From positions 1 to 64,000 of the forward strand of contig NZ_NHSQ01000132.1 of assembly GCF_016653465.1 (NCBI RefSeq): a DNA stretch of 64,000 nt, given 5' to 3'. A program made the translations under genes and the position numbers. This DNA is from Thiocystis minor. Its GTDB lineage: Bacteria; Pseudomonadota; Gammaproteobacteria; Chromatiales; Chromatiaceae. Position 1 is the first letter of the stretch; the number at the start of each line of letters is the position of its first letter. Below the pieces are notes generated by a model, which was given only the letters and a program-made list of their open reading frames with translations, did not search any database and was not told the origin of the DNA. This document shows, one piece after another, positions 28,579 through 42,149 of the stretch.

Positions 28579-30312
28579 ATGACTGTCCCCATGCGCACCT
28601 CACAGTTCCCTTTGCAGACCATCAAGGAAATCCCCGCCGACGCCGAGATCGCCAGTCATCGGCTGATGCTGCGCGCGGGTCTGATCCGTAAACTCGCCGC
28701 CGGACTCTATACCTGGCTGCCCCTGGGCCTGCGCGTGCTGCGCAAGGTCGAGCGGGTCGTCCGTGAAGAAATGGACCGCGCGGGGGCGCTAGAGGTTTCC
28801 ATGCCGGCCGTGCAGCCCGCCGAACTCTGGCAGGAATCCGGCCGCTGGGAGAAATACGGCCCCGAACTCCTACGCTTTCATGACCGCCACCGGCGCGAGT
28901 TCTGTTTCGGCCCGACCCACGAGGAGATCATCACCGATCTGGCCCGCAACGAACTGAAGAGCTACAAACAACTCCCGATCAATTTCTATCAGATCCAGAC
29001 CAAATTCCGCGACGAGATCCGCCCGCGCTTCGGCGTCATGCGCGCGCGCGAATTCCTGATGAAGGACGCCTATTCCTTCCATCTCGACGAAGCCTCGCTG
29101 GCCGAGACCTATCGCCAGATGCACGAGACCTATTGCCGCATCTTCACCCGCTGCGGGCTCGACTTTCGTCCGGTGCAGGCGGATACCGGCAGCATCGGCG
29201 GCAACGCCTCGCACGAGTTCCATGTGCTGGCGGCCTCCGGCGAGGATGCCATCGCCTTCTCCACCGGCAGCGATTATGCCGCCAACGTCGAGATGGCGGA
29301 GGCCGTGGCGCTCGCCGCCGCGCTTCCGCCGCCCGCCGAGGACGCGCGTCTGGTGGACACGCCCAACGCGCGTACCATCGCCGATTTGGTCGAAGAATTC
29401 GGTCAGCCGATCGCGCGCACGGTCAAGACGCTGGTGGTCGCCGCCTCGGACGCCATCGAGGCCGATCTGGTCGCGCTGCTGGTACGTGGCGACCATGAAC
29501 TCAACGCCATCAAGGCGGAAAAACTGCCACAGGTCGCCGCGCCGCTACGCATGGCGACCGAGGCCGAAATCCGCGCGGTCATCGGCGCCGGCCCCGGCTC
29601 GCTCGGTCCAAAAGACCTGCCCATCCCCTGCATCGTCGACCGCACCGTCGCGGTCACCGCCGACTTCAGCGCCGGCGCCAACCAGGACGGCAAACATTGG
29701 TTCGGCCTTAACTGGGGCCGCGATCTGCCACTGCCCGAGGTCGCCGATCTGCGCAACGTGATCGAGGGTGACCCAAGCCCGGATGGACAGGGCACCCTGA
29801 CCATCGCCCGTGGTATCGAGGTGGGACATATCTTCCAGCTCGGGCGCAAATACAGCGAGGCGATGAAGGCGACCGTCCTCGGCGAGGACGGGCGCGCCAC
29901 CACCCTGACCATGGGCTGTTATGGCATCGGTGTCTCGCGGGTCGTGGCCGCCGCCATCGAACAGCATCACGACGAGCGCGGCATCCGCTGGCCCGCGCCG
30001 ATCGCCCCTTTCGAGGTCGCGCTCTTGCCGATGAAGCTCGGTAAATCCTACCGCGTCCGCGAAGCGACCGAACAACTCTACGCCGACCTCCAGGCGGCCG
30101 GGATCGAGGTTCTGCTCGACGACCGCGACGCCCGCCCCGGCTTCATGTTCGCGGACATGGAACTGATCGGTATCCCTCACCGCATCGTAGTCGGCGACAA
30201 GGGACTCGACGACGGCCAGGTCGAGTACAAGGGGCGCGCCGACGAGGAGATGCAATTGGTTCCACTCGCGGAGATCGTCGCGTTCATCCGCGACCGCTTA
30301 AACCGCGTCTAG
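28579..30312 (+). CDS. proS: Proline--tRNA ligase
   Basis: The 577-residue bacterial-type prolyl-tRNA synthetase has its class II motifs 1-3 in order: [20 protein letters not shown], then [20 protein letters not shown], and [20 protein letters not shown] YbaK-like editing domain that removes alanine is inserted between motifs 2 and 3 (about 225-385), and the anticodon-binding domain is C-terminal. An ATG four codons in (28591) is the more usual start, MRTSQFPL. The last codons and stop lie within a TTAAACCGCGTC repeat element, so the C-terminus LNRV is encoded by the repeat. Confidence 0.97.
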   Translation: MTVPMRTSQFPLQTIKEIPADAEIASHRLMLRAGLIRKLAAGLYTWLPLGLRVLRKVERVVREEMDRAGALEVSMPAVQPAELWQESGRWEKYGPELLRFHDRHRREFCFGPTHEEIITDLARNELKSYKQLPINFYQIQTKFRDEIRPRFGVMRAREFLMKDAYSFHLDEASLAETYRQMHETYCRIFTRCGLDFRPVQADTGSIGGNASHEFHVLAASGEDAIAFSTGSDYAANVEMAEAVALAAALPPPAEDARLVDTPNARTIADLVEEFGQPIARTVKTLVVAASDAIEADLVALLVRGDHELNAIKAEKLPQVAAPLRMATEAEIRAVIGAGPGSLGPKDLPIPCIVDRTVAVTADFSAGANQDGKHWFGLNWGRDLPLPEVADLRNVIEGDPSPDGQGTLTIARGIEVGHIFQLGRKYSEAMKATVLGEDGRATTLTMGCYGIGVSRVVAAAIEQHHDERGIRWPAPIAPFEVALLPMKLGKSYRVREATEQLYADLQAAGIEVLLDDRDARPGFMFADMELIGIPHRIVVGDKGLDDGQVEYKGRADEEMQLVPLAEIVAFIRDRLNRV

Positions 30313-30382
30313 CGTCACCGGCATTATCTCGGATAGTTCCAGCCTTGCGCTTACCCGCCAGGATCGGCTGGTCGCGGTTTAA
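30298..30382. repeat. 85-bp inverted-repeat element, copy C
   Basis: TTAAACCGCGTC (30298-30309) and GTCGCGGTTTAA (30371-30382) pair with one mismatch. The left arm overlaps the last codons of proS, and the element fills most of the gap to fabA. Confidence 0.8.
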
Positions 30383-30408
30383 ACATTCAAAGAAAATCAA
30401 GGAGCTAC

Positions 30409-30924
30409 ATGACCAAAGAAGCCACTTTCAATCGCGATGAACTCCTCGCCTGCGGCCGGGGCGAACTGTTCGGACCAGGCAACGCACAGTTGCCGGTCCC
30501 GAACATGCTGATGATGGACCGGATCGCCCGCATCGCGAATTTCGGCGGAGCCAACAGCAAGGGCGAGATTCTCGCCGAACTGGATATCACACCGGAACTC
30601 TGGTTTTTCCAATGCCATTTTCCGGGCGACCCGGTCATGCCCGGCTGTCTCGGTCTGGATGCGCTGTGGCAACTCGTCGGCTTCTATCTGGGCTGGATCG
30701 GCAATCCCGGCCATGGCCGGGCGCTGGGCGTGGGCGAGGTCAAATTCACCGGCCAGGTTCTGCCCACCGCGAACAAGGTCACCTACCACATCGACATGAA
30801 ACGGGTCATCACCCGCAAGCTGGTGCTCGGCATCGGCGACGGGGTGGTGCAGGTCGACGGGCGGACCATCTATACCGCCAAGGATTTGCGAGTGGGTCTG
30901 TTCACGTCGACGGAAGGGTTCTGA
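30409..30924 (+). CDS. fabA: 3-hydroxydecanoyl-ACP dehydratase/isomerase FabA
   Basis: The 171-residue hot-dog-fold enzyme dehydrates 3-hydroxydecanoyl-ACP and isomerises the product, starting anaerobic unsaturated fatty acid synthesis. Catalytic His70 lies in [14 protein letters not shown] and Asp84 in [14 protein letters not shown], at the same positions as in E. coli. A good AAGGAG site precedes the ATG. It is followed 16 bases later by holC on the same strand. A partner fabB is not in the window. Confidence 0.97.
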   Translation: MTKEATFNRDELLACGRGELFGPGNAQLPVPNMLMMDRIARIANFGGANSKGEILAELDITPELWFFQCHFPGDPVMPGCLGLDALWQLVGFYLGWIGNPGHGRALGVGEVKFTGQVLPTANKVTYHIDMKRVITRKLVLGIGDGVVQVDGRTIYTAKDLRVGLFTSTEGF

Positions 30925-30940
30925 GCGGTCGCAGCCTGGG

Positions 30941-31372
30941 ATGACCCGAATCGACTTCTACAGCCTGGAGCCGGAGAGTTGCGGCGATCGCTTTCTCCTG
31001 GCCTGCCGGCTTGTCGAGCGGATTCGCGCCAAGGAACTGCGCGTCCTCATCCACTGTCCGGATCCGGAGCGGGCGCGCCATCTGGACCGCCTGCTCTGGA
31101 CCTTTCGCCAGGACAGTTTCCTGCCCCATGGGCTGGTGGGCCAAACCGATCCCGAACTCACGCCCGTCCTCATTAGCGACGACGGAAGGCCGGAAACCGA
31201 GCACCAGGTTCTGCTCAATCTCTCCCACGAGATTCCCGGTTTCGTGGATCGTTTCGAGCGCGCGTGCGAGCTGATCGACCATGACCCCAATGCCCGCGCC
31301 ACCGGGCGCGAGCGCTTCCGCGCGTATCGCGAGCGTGGCTATCCGCTGGAGCATCATCGGATACGGCTTTAG
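30941..31372 (+). CDS. holC: DNA polymerase III chi subunit
   Basis: The 143-residue chi subunit belongs to the clamp-loader complex and connects it to single-stranded DNA-binding protein. The family pattern is present: RIDFYSLEPESCGDRFLLAC, then RIRAKELRVLIHCPDPERAR, LDRLLWTFRQDSFLPHGL and a C-terminal RFRAYRERGYPLEHHRIRL. It follows fabA by 16 bases and may be co-transcribed. In many relatives holC lies near pepA and valS instead, so this placement is unusual. Confidence 0.9.
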   Translation: MTRIDFYSLEPESCGDRFLLACRLVERIRAKELRVLIHCPDPERARHLDRLLWTFRQDSFLPHGLVGQTDPELTPVLISDDGRPETEHQVLLNLSHEIPGFVDRFERACELIDHDPNARATGRERFRAYRERGYPLEHHRIRL

Positions 31373-31476
31373 TGCGTGTCATCAATTGGATTCGTGTGGG
31401 ATGATCGCCGCCCCGCCAATGTTCTCAGGCATCGGATCGATGCGCTCGACGCGAAGGTTGCGCGGCATCCTTAGTT

Positions 31477-31538
31477 AGGGGCGAATTCATTCGCCCCTGC
31501 CTGCATCGGAACAACCGACGTGGCGAATGAATTCGCCC

Positions 31539-31541
<3 letters not shown>
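31477..31541. repeat. 65-bp inverted repeat AGGGGCGAATTCATTCGCC
   Basis: Perfect 19-bp arms (31477-31495 and 31522-31540) separate holC from the histidine kinase gene, each arm being itself near-palindromic around GAATTC. Read on the minus strand the repeat begins with TAG, which is the stop codon of the kinase gene. Confidence 0.85.
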
Positions 31542-35845
<4,304 letters not shown>

Positions 35846-35849
<4 letters not shown>

Positions 35850-36976
35850 GCTCGGCCGGGGCGGTTACCTGTTGGCAAGTCTGGCTCGTTTTCAAGGTAA
35901 CGAACGGCAATCTCGCGAAATTCCTCGAAGGTGGCGAGAAAGGCATCGGTCACGTCCGGATCGAAATGACTGCCGCGACCGGCGACGATGATGTTGAAGG
36001 CATCCTCGAAGGTCATGGGCGGTTTGTAGACGCGGGGAGAGATGAGCGCGTCGAAGACGTCGGCGAGCGCCATCAGGCGCGCGGCGATCGGAATGGCGTC
36101 GCCGGCAAGGCCCTCGGGATAGCCGCTACCGTCCCATTTCTCGTGATGATAGTGGGCGATATCCTTGGCCAGGACAAGAAATTCGACCAGCCGGTCGGCA
36201 TCGCGCTCGGCCTGCTCGATGGCGTCGCTGCCCAGCTTGGCATGGGTCTTCATGATCTCCCACTCGTCCGGCGTGAGCTTGCCCGGCTTGAGCAGGATGG
36301 AATCGGGGATGCCGACCTTGCCGATGTCGTGCAGGGGGGCGGACTTTGCCAACTGGTCGATCACGCGGTCGGTCAGGAACTCGGAGAAGCGGGGATGATC
36401 GCGCAATTGATGGGCCAGCGTGCGGACATAGCCCTGGGTGCGCCGCAGATGGTTGCCGGTCTCCGGATCGCGGATCTCGGCCAGGTGCGCCAGCGCATGA
36501 ATGCTGACCTCCTGCACGACCAGATTCTCGCTCATGCGCCGCGCGAGCTCGGCCTCCAGATAGGCGTTCTGGTCCTTCAGCCAATCGCGCGCCTGCTTGA
36601 GTTCCAACTGGGTGCGGACACGCGCCAATAAGATCGACGGCACGATCGGCTTGGCGATGTAGTCCACCGCGCCGACATCCAGACCGCGCAGTTCGGCCTC
36701 GGCGCTGTCCATCGCGGTGACGAAGATCACCGGAATCTCGCGGGTCAGGGGATCGGCGCGCAAGCGGGTGAAGACCTCGTAGCCATCCATGCCCGGCATC
36801 ATCACGTCCAGCAGAATGAGATCCGGCCAGGGCGCGGTGGCGGCGATCCGCAACGCCTTCTCGCCGGACGTGGCCGCGCGTACCCGATAGTCGAGCTGCA
36901 AGAGTTCGCTCAAGACCGTGAGGTTTTCGGGCGAGTCATCGACGATCAAGATCGTCGGCAGGGCTCCGTCCAGCAT
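35846..36976 (-). CDS. Response regulator with HD-GYP domain
   Basis: A 376-residue protein with a CheY-like receiver (1-120; acidic pair DD, phospho-acceptor in [16 protein letters not shown], conserved K in DYIAKPI), a coiled-coil linker and an HD-GYP domain (about 160-350). The phosphodiesterase signature is complete, with [12 protein letters not shown] and [16 protein letters not shown]. Such proteins hydrolyse c-di-GMP, under phosphorylation control. It is the first gene of a two-gene operon with the hybrid kinase, its probable partner. Confidence 0.93.
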
Positions 36977-37284
36977 TCAACCTCCTAAAAAGATGGGGAT
37001 TATGCGTCTATCCCTGACGGTGGACGGATATCATAGAGGAATAATCGGCGAACGGCAGCCTCGCGGCATGTTTCGACCATAAAACTATCATGGATTTTTC
37101 ATAAACCACACACCCAATCAGGTCTGTCACCTTGCCTTTTTCGCTTGGCCGGCGAGCGAACGCGGTATAAACAGGGGTTGACGCAGCCGCGTTTCCGACT
37201 AAATTAATAGGTCAAGAAGATCGATCAATCATGGCATAAATCAAATTAATGACTGCCTATCAACTGACATGGGAGCGCGGCACG
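36977..37284. other. Divergent regulatory region
   Basis: About 300 bases separate the HD-GYP/kinase operon (minus) and the DsrC-like gene (plus). A plus-strand promoter candidate lies at 37178-37205. An AT-rich segment around 37080-37110 probably belongs to the minus-strand promoter. No gene is seen. Confidence 0.5.
37178..37205 (+). promoter_or_regulatory. Promoter candidate of the DsrC-like gene
   Basis: TTGACG (37178-37183) and TAAATT (37200-37205) are 16 bases apart, matching five and four of six consensus positions, about 80 bases before the chosen start. Confidence 0.45.
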
Positions 37285-37629
37285 ATGATTCAGTCCAGCA
37301 TACAGCAGCAAACGCCCGCTAGGGGGCGCCCCTTGCCACTCGATCAAGACGGATTTTTAGTCGATCCGGAACTCTGGAATCGGGGCATGGCGAAGTTCAT
37401 CGCCAAACTCGATGGCGTCTGGCCGCTCGGTCCCGAGCATTGGAACATCATCTACTATCTGCGCGAGCACCGCCTGACCTATGGCGCATTGCCGCCAACC
37501 TCGCAAATCTGCCGCGCCCACGGCCTGGAGCGTCACGCGGTGCAGCGGCTGTTCGGCTCCTGCCGCGAGGCCTGGCGCATCGCCGGGCTCTCGCATCCGG
37601 GCGAGGAAGCGCTGAACCACATGATCTGA
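37285..37629 (+). CDS. DsrC/TusE-family protein lacking both redox cysteines
   Basis: A 114-residue protein of the DsrC/TusE sulfur-relay family: LPLDQDGFLVDPELWNRGMA, then GPEHWNIIYYLREHR, CRAHGLERHAVQRLFGS and EAWRIAGLSHPGEEALN. In DsrC a Cys in the ACRxAGLPKP segment and the penultimate Cys of the C-terminal arm form the active disulfide or trisulfide, and TusE keeps only the last one. Here the first position is Trp (EAWRIAGL) and the arm ends NHMI, so both are missing. It therefore belongs with the cysteine-free RspA-type relatives and is unlikely to carry sulfur, so a regulatory or structural role is inferred. GGGAG nine bases upstream supports the 37285 start over 37249. Confidence 0.85.
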   Translation: MIQSSIQQQTPARGRPLPLDQDGFLVDPELWNRGMAKFIAKLDGVWPLGPEHWNIIYYLREHRLTYGALPPTSQICRAHGLERHAVQRLFGSCREAWRIAGLSHPGEEALNHMI

Positions 37630-37660
37630 CGCCCGTGCTTCGGCTGGCGGCTGGCGGAAG

Positions 37661-39910
37661 TCAGTTCGCCTCCAATCCTTCCACCCGCTGAAATCCGCGC
37701 GGCAGCAGGCGTCCGCGCCGTCCGCGCTCGCCCTGATAGACCTCCAGGTCGATCGGCTTGAGCGTGAACTCGCGCTTGCCGGACAGGATCTTCAGGCTGC
37801 CGCCCGCCGGCACCACCGCCAGCGCCACCATGACTTCCTCGCGCGCCGCGACTTTCGCGGTCGGAATCCCGATGATTTTGTTGCCCTTGCCGCGCGCCAT
37901 CTCGGGCAGTTCGGAGACCGGAAACACCAACAGATAGCCCGCGCTGGTGGTCGCCGCCAGCCGCGCGCCGACGGCGTCGCCAAGCGGAACCGGAACCAGC
38001 ACATTGGCGCCCGGCGAGAGACTGATGATCGCCTTGCCGGCCTTGGGCTTGGCGAACAGATCCTCCATCCGGGCGATGAACCCATAGCCCGCGTCCGAGG
38101 CGAGCACATAGCGGCTCTCGGGCAAATCCCCGAGCACGGCGACGAAGCGGGCGCCCGGCGGCGGATCGAGCCGACCTGTCAGCGGTTCGCCCTGCCCGCG
38201 CGCCGAGGGGAGTCCGTTGGCCGGGAGCGAATAACCACGCCCCGTCGAGTCGAGAAAGACCACGGTCTGATGACTGCGGATGCGCGCGGCACCCAGAAAG
38301 CGGTCGCCAGAGCGGTAACTGAGTCCAACCACGTCCACCTCGTGCCCCTTGGCGGCACGGATCCAACCCATCTCGGATAGAACGACGGTCACCGGCTCGC
38401 TCGGCGCCAGTTCGTTCTCGTCGATCGCGGCCGCCGCGCGACGCGCGACCAGCGGCGAGCGGCGCGCGTCGCCGTATTTCTCGGCATCGGCGGCGATCTC
38501 GTCGCAGATCAGCGTTTTCAGCACACCTTCATCGCCCAGGATCCGCTGCAACCCATCGCGTTCCGCAGCCAGTTCCGCCTGCTCGGCGCGGATCTTCATC
38601 TCTTCCAGCCGCGCGAGCTGGCGCAGTCGGGTGTTCAGCACATAGTCGGCCTGGGCGTCGGTCAGGGCGAAGCGCGCCATCAAAATCGGCTTGGGCTCGT
38701 CCTCGGCGCGCACGATGCGAATCACCTCGTCGAGATTCAGGAAGGCGATCAGCAGACCGTCGAGCAGGTGCAGGCGTTCGAGCACCTTGTCCAGACGATG
38801 CTGCAAACGCCGGCGCACGGTCTCGGTGCGGTAGATCAGCCATTCGACCAGGATGTCGCGCAGACTCATGACTCGCGGGCGGCCGTTCAGGCCGATCACG
38901 TTCATGTTCACCCGATAGCTGCGCTCCAGATCGGTGGTCGCGAACAGATGTAACATGAGGCGTTCGACATCGACCCGGTTGGAACGCGGCACGATCACGA
39001 AGCGGGTCGGGAATTCATGGTCGGACTCGTCGCGGAAGTCCTCGATCATCGGCAGTTTCTTGGCGTTGAACTGCGCGGCGATCTGCTCCATGACCCGGCT
39101 GCCCGAGACCTGATAGGGCAACGCCGTGATGACGATCTCGCCCCGCTCGATCTCGTAGCGGGCGCGCTGTTTCACGCTGCCGCCGCCGGTCCGATAGAGC
39201 TTCAGGAGTTCATCCGGCGGGGTGACGATCTCGCCGGCGGTCGGGAAATCCGGCCCCGGAATCAGCCGGACCAGATCCTCCACCGTCGCATCCGGATGTT
39301 CGAGCAGATGCATGCAGGCTTGGGCCACCTCGCGCAGATTGTGCGGCAGGATGTCGGTCGCCATACCGACGGCGATCCCGGTGGTGCCATTGAGCAGCAG
39401 ATTCGGCAGACGCGCGGGCAGCAGCCGGGGCTCCTCCAGCGTCCCGTCGAAGTTCGGCTGCCAGTCGACCGTGCCCTGATCCACCTCCCCGAGCAGCAGC
39501 TCGGCATAGGGCGTCAGGCGCGACTCGGTGTAGCGCATGGCGGCGAAGGATTTAGGGTCGTCGGGCGAGCCCCAGTTGCCCTGCCCGTCGATCAATGGAT
39601 AGCGATAGCTGAAGGGCTGGGCCATCAGCACCATGGCCTCGTAACAGGCCGAATCGCCATGTGGATGGAACTTGCCCAACACATCGCCGACGGTGCGCGC
39701 CGACTTCTTGAACTTGGCCGTCGCCGACAGGCCCAGCTCGGACATAGCGTAGAGGATGCGCCGCTGCACCGGTTTGAGTCCGTCGCCCACATAGGGCAGC
39801 GCGCGGTCGAGGATGACGTACATGGAATAATCCAGGTACGCCTTTTCGGTGAAATCTTTCAGAGGGCGGCGTTCCAGGCCCTCCGCGTTATACAGCAGGG
39901 TATCCGTCAT
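37661..39910 (-). CDS. parC: DNA topoisomerase IV subunit A
   Basis: The 749-residue subunit breaks and rejoins DNA to unlink daughter chromosomes, working with ParE. The N-terminal breakage-reunion domain holds the active-site Tyr127 ([15 protein letters not shown]) and the [15 protein letters not shown] segment in which quinolone-resistance changes occur. The C-terminal half carries the beta-pinwheel repeats ([12 protein letters not shown] and similar). The length and the absence of a GyrA box favour ParC over GyrA. About two copies of the AGCCGCC heptamer lie just after its stop codon. Confidence 0.95.
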   Translation of the reverse strand: MTDTLLYNAEGLERRPLKDFTEKAYLDYSMYVILDRALPYVGDGLKPVQRRILYAMSELGLSATAKFKKSARTVGDVLGKFHPHGDSACYEAMVLMAQPFSYRYPLIDGQGNWGSPDDPKSFAAMRYTESRLTPYAELLLGEVDQGTVDWQPNFDGTLEEPRLLPARLPNLLLNGTTGIAVGMATDILPHNLREVAQACMHLLEHPDATVEDLVRLIPGPDFPTAGEIVTPPDELLKLYRTGGGSVKQRARYEIERGEIVITALPYQVSGSRVMEQIAAQFNAKKLPMIEDFRDESDHEFPTRFVIVPRSNRVDVERLMLHLFATTDLERSYRVNMNVIGLNGRPRVMSLRDILVEWLIYRTETVRRRLQHRLDKVLERLHLLDGLLIAFLNLDEVIRIVRAEDEPKPILMARFALTDAQADYVLNTRLRQLARLEEMKIRAEQAELAAERDGLQRILGDEGVLKTLICDEIAADAEKYGDARRSPLVARRAAAAIDENELAPSEPVTVVLSEMGWIRAAKGHEVDVVGLSYRSGDRFLGAARIRSHQTVVFLDSTGRGYSLPANGLPSARGQGEPLTGRLDPPPGARFVAVLGDLPESRYVLASDAGYGFIARMEDLFAKPKAGKAIISLSPGANVLVPVPLGDAVGARLAATTSAGYLLVFPVSELPEMARGKGNKIIGIPTAKVAAREEVMVALAVVPAGGSLKILSGKREFTLKPIDLEVYQGERGRRGRLLPRGFQRVEGLEAN

Positions 39911-39973
39911 GGGTCATCTTGGATTCGGTCGCAAACAGGGCGGGCATGATGCGGCAAGGAGGCGCGAATCACA

Positions 39974-40059
39974 ATAAACCACGCCTCGTGGGGCATGCGA
40001 AATTCGCGCTTCACGCGGTCTTGTCAGGACTCGCGAAGGTCGGAGCGGGCGCGGTTTAT
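39974..40059. repeat. 86-bp inverted-repeat element, copy E
   Basis: ATAAACCACGCC (39974-39985) and GGCGCGGTTTAT (40048-40059) pair with one mismatch, marking a diverged copy of the TTAAACCGCGTC element upstream of parC. Confidence 0.65.
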
Positions 40060-40071
40060 AATTTTTATCCG

Positions 40072-40125
40072 ATAAACCGCGTCCGATCACTCGCAACGAC
40101 GCATACCACGACGGACGCGGTTTAT
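40072..40125. repeat. 54-bp inverted-repeat element, copy D
   Basis: Perfect 14-bp arms ATAAACCGCGTCCG (40072-40085) and CGGACGCGGTTTAT (40112-40125) bound a short copy. Its right end contains the TAA stop codon (40122-40124) of the methyltransferase gene. Confidence 0.8.
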
Positions 40126-40850
40126 ATCCGACACAACAGATCCACCCGGTGCGGCTTGAAAAACCGCGCGCCGTCCGGCGTCAGATGACGCTCGAAGGCG
40201 GCGCGGATCCCGGCGAGACGGGCGGCATCAAGGTTGCGCTCGCTGTGGGTCACCTGGATGAACCTGTTAGCGAAGCTCTCCCAGTCGGGATAGACGCCTT
40301 CGGACTCGTAGAAAACCTCGCGTTCCAGCCGGAACAGACCCGCGTCGATCGCGCGTCCCAGTGCCGCGAAGGCGGCGGTTCGCACCTCGCGCTCGTCATC
40401 GATCAGACGCATGATCTCGTTAAAATCGCCCCAATAGACCGGTTCGGAGACATAAAGCAACCCACCCGGCGTTAGCACCCGGTGGATCTCGCCGAGCGCC
40501 TGATCCATCAATTCGATAGGGACATGATGCAGCGACTTGAACATGAACACCCGCTCATAGGATGCGTCCGGATCGGCGATCGACTCGGCGCCGCCCACAC
40601 GGAACTCGATCGCCGGCAGATCCGTCAAGGCGAGGTTTTTCGCGTGCTGGATCGCATCGACCTCGGTCGCCGTTACCTGGGCCGCACCCAGTCGCGTCAC
40701 CAGCTCGCGGGTCGTCCAGGCGGCGCCGCAACCGAGTTCAAGAACCCGCGACCCCCGCACACCGAGCAGATCCTCGATCACCTCAAGCTCGCCGCTGCGG
40801 CGATAGGCGGTGGGGTCATTGATTTGCATCGGATGGCTGATGGACGCCAT
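40122..40850 (-). CDS. Class I SAM-dependent methyltransferase
   Basis: A 242-residue methyltransferase with a clear motif I (VLELGCGAAWTTRELVTRLG), an acidic residue after strand 2 (VTATEVDAIQ) and a post-motif region FKSLHHVPIELMDQALGEIH with RVLTPGGLLYVSEP. The fold is the Methyltransf_11 type. Substrate cannot be read from the sequence. It has a start near MASISHPMQI and stands alone between parC and the efflux operon. The stop codon lies inside a repeat element. Confidence 0.85.
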   Translation of the reverse strand: MASISHPMQINDPTAYRRSGELEVIEDLLGVRGSRVLELGCGAAWTTRELVTRLGAAQVTATEVDAIQHAKNLALTDLPAIEFRVGGAESIADPDASYERVFMFKSLHHVPIELMDQALGEIHRVLTPGGLLYVSEPVYWGDFNEIMRLIDDEREVRTAAFAALGRAIDAGLFRLEREVFYESEGVYPDWESFANRFIQVTHSERNLDAARLAGIRAAFERHLTPDGARFFKPHRVDLLCRI

Positions 40851-41045
40851 AAAAACTCCAGGGTTTCGGTTCTCGTTTCACTGCCATGGCAGCCTATACT
40901 ACAAAACGCTGTCATTCGAGCCGCAAAGAGCGATTGAGGCTCAGCAATTCTCATTTTGACGCCAAAATTAGAACTGCTGATTGAAGCTGGCCCCCGTGAC
41001 CGCCCCCTCACATTGATCGATTCCGCCAAGAGGCATTGACCGCCT

Positions 41046-42149
41046 ATGTTCGTCCGTCTCCTACTGGTGCTGTTGGCACTCGCCGCAATCGTCGCCGGTC
41101 TTGCCTTTCTCAAATACCGTCAGATCCAGACCGAAATCGCGCTGTTTTCCCAGCCGATGCCAGCCCCAACGGTCACCGCAGCGGTCGTGAAGACGAGCGC
41201 CTGGGAGCCAGCACTGAACGCGGTCGGGACCGTGCGGGCGGTCCAGGGCGTTGATCTCAACAACGAGGTCGCGGGACAGGTCAAACAGATCCTGTTCGAC
41301 TCCGGCGCCAAGGTGAAGCAGGGGCAGATTCTGCTGCGTCTGGAGGACGATGTGGACCGGGCCGAACTCGAAGGCTTGCAGGCGGCGGAGCGTCTGGCCC
41401 AGATCCAGTTGGACCGCAACCGCGCCTTGCTCAAGGATCGCGCCGTCGCCCAAGGCGATGTCGACGAGATCGCCGCTCAGCTCGATCAGGCGCGCGCACA
41501 GGTCAAGTCCAGGCAGGCGAGCATCGAGAAAAAGGCGATTCGTGCGCCCTTCGCCGGTCAGTTGGGCATCCGCCAGGTGAATCTGGGGCAATACCTGGCC
41601 GAAGGTTCGGCAATCGTGCCGCTCCAGGCGCTCGACCCGGTCTATGTCGATTATTCGCTGCCCGAGCGCCATCTGGCCCAGTTGCGCGTCGGTCAACCGG
41701 TGAGCGTGCGGGCGGCGCCCTACCCCGACCGGAGCTTCACGGGCAAAATCCAGGCGATCAGTCCCGGCATCGATCAAGGCACTCGCAATGTATTGATTCG
41801 CGCCCGTTTCGACAATCCCGATCTCGCGCTACGCCCTGGCATGTTCGCCCGCGTCGCCACCCAACTGCCGGTCCAGGAACGTGTTCTCACACTCCCCCGC
41901 GAGGCGGTCACCTTCAATACCTATGGCGATTCGGCGTTCCTGATCGAGGAAACAAACGGCAAAACCCTGGCGCAGCGCCGCCAGATTCGCACCGGCGCCG
42001 TGCGCGGCGATGAGGTCGCGGTCCTCGACGGACTGACCGAAGGGGATCGCGTCATCGTCGCCGGTCAGGTGAAACTCACCAACGGGCAGGAAGTCAGCAT
42101 CGTCTCGGACAGCGACGAGGCGGCCGCCGCGCCGGCGCAACCCGAATGA
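41046..42149 (+). CDS. RND efflux periplasmic adaptor subunit
   Basis: A 367-residue membrane-fusion protein of the HlyD/MexA type, joining an inner-membrane RND pump to an outer-membrane channel. One N-terminal membrane anchor (LLLVLLALAAIVAGLAFL) is followed by a lipoyl half (VAGQVKQILFDSGAKVKQGQ), a coiled-coil hairpin (about 105-160), the second lipoyl half (KAIRAPFAGQLGIRQVNLGQ), and beta-barrel and membrane-proximal domains. Its end overlaps the permease start by four bases (ATGA). No outer-membrane TolC partner is encoded nearby. The substrate is unknown. Confidence 0.94.
   Translation: MFVRLLLVLLALAAIVAGLAFLKYRQIQTEIALFSQPMPAPTVTAAVVKTSAWEPALNAVGTVRAVQGVDLNNEVAGQVKQILFDSGAKVKQGQILLRLEDDVDRAELEGLQAAERLAQIQLDRNRALLKDRAVAQGDVDEIAAQLDQARAQVKSRQASIEKKAIRAPFAGQLGIRQVNLGQYLAEGSAIVPLQALDPVYVDYSLPERHLAQLRVGQPVSVRAAPYPDRSFTGKIQAISPGIDQGTRNVLIRARFDNPDLALRPGMFARVATQLPVQERVLTLPREAVTFNTYGDSAFLIEETNGKTLAQRRQIRTGAVRGDEVAVLDGLTEGDRVIVAGQVKLTNGQEVSIVSDSDEAAAAPAQPE

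Noticed and set aside
31373-31476. Short minus-strand peptide MPRNLRVERIDPMPENIGGA and onward
   Set aside because: Only 28 codons with no ribosome binding site; it may be a gene scar but cannot be supported.
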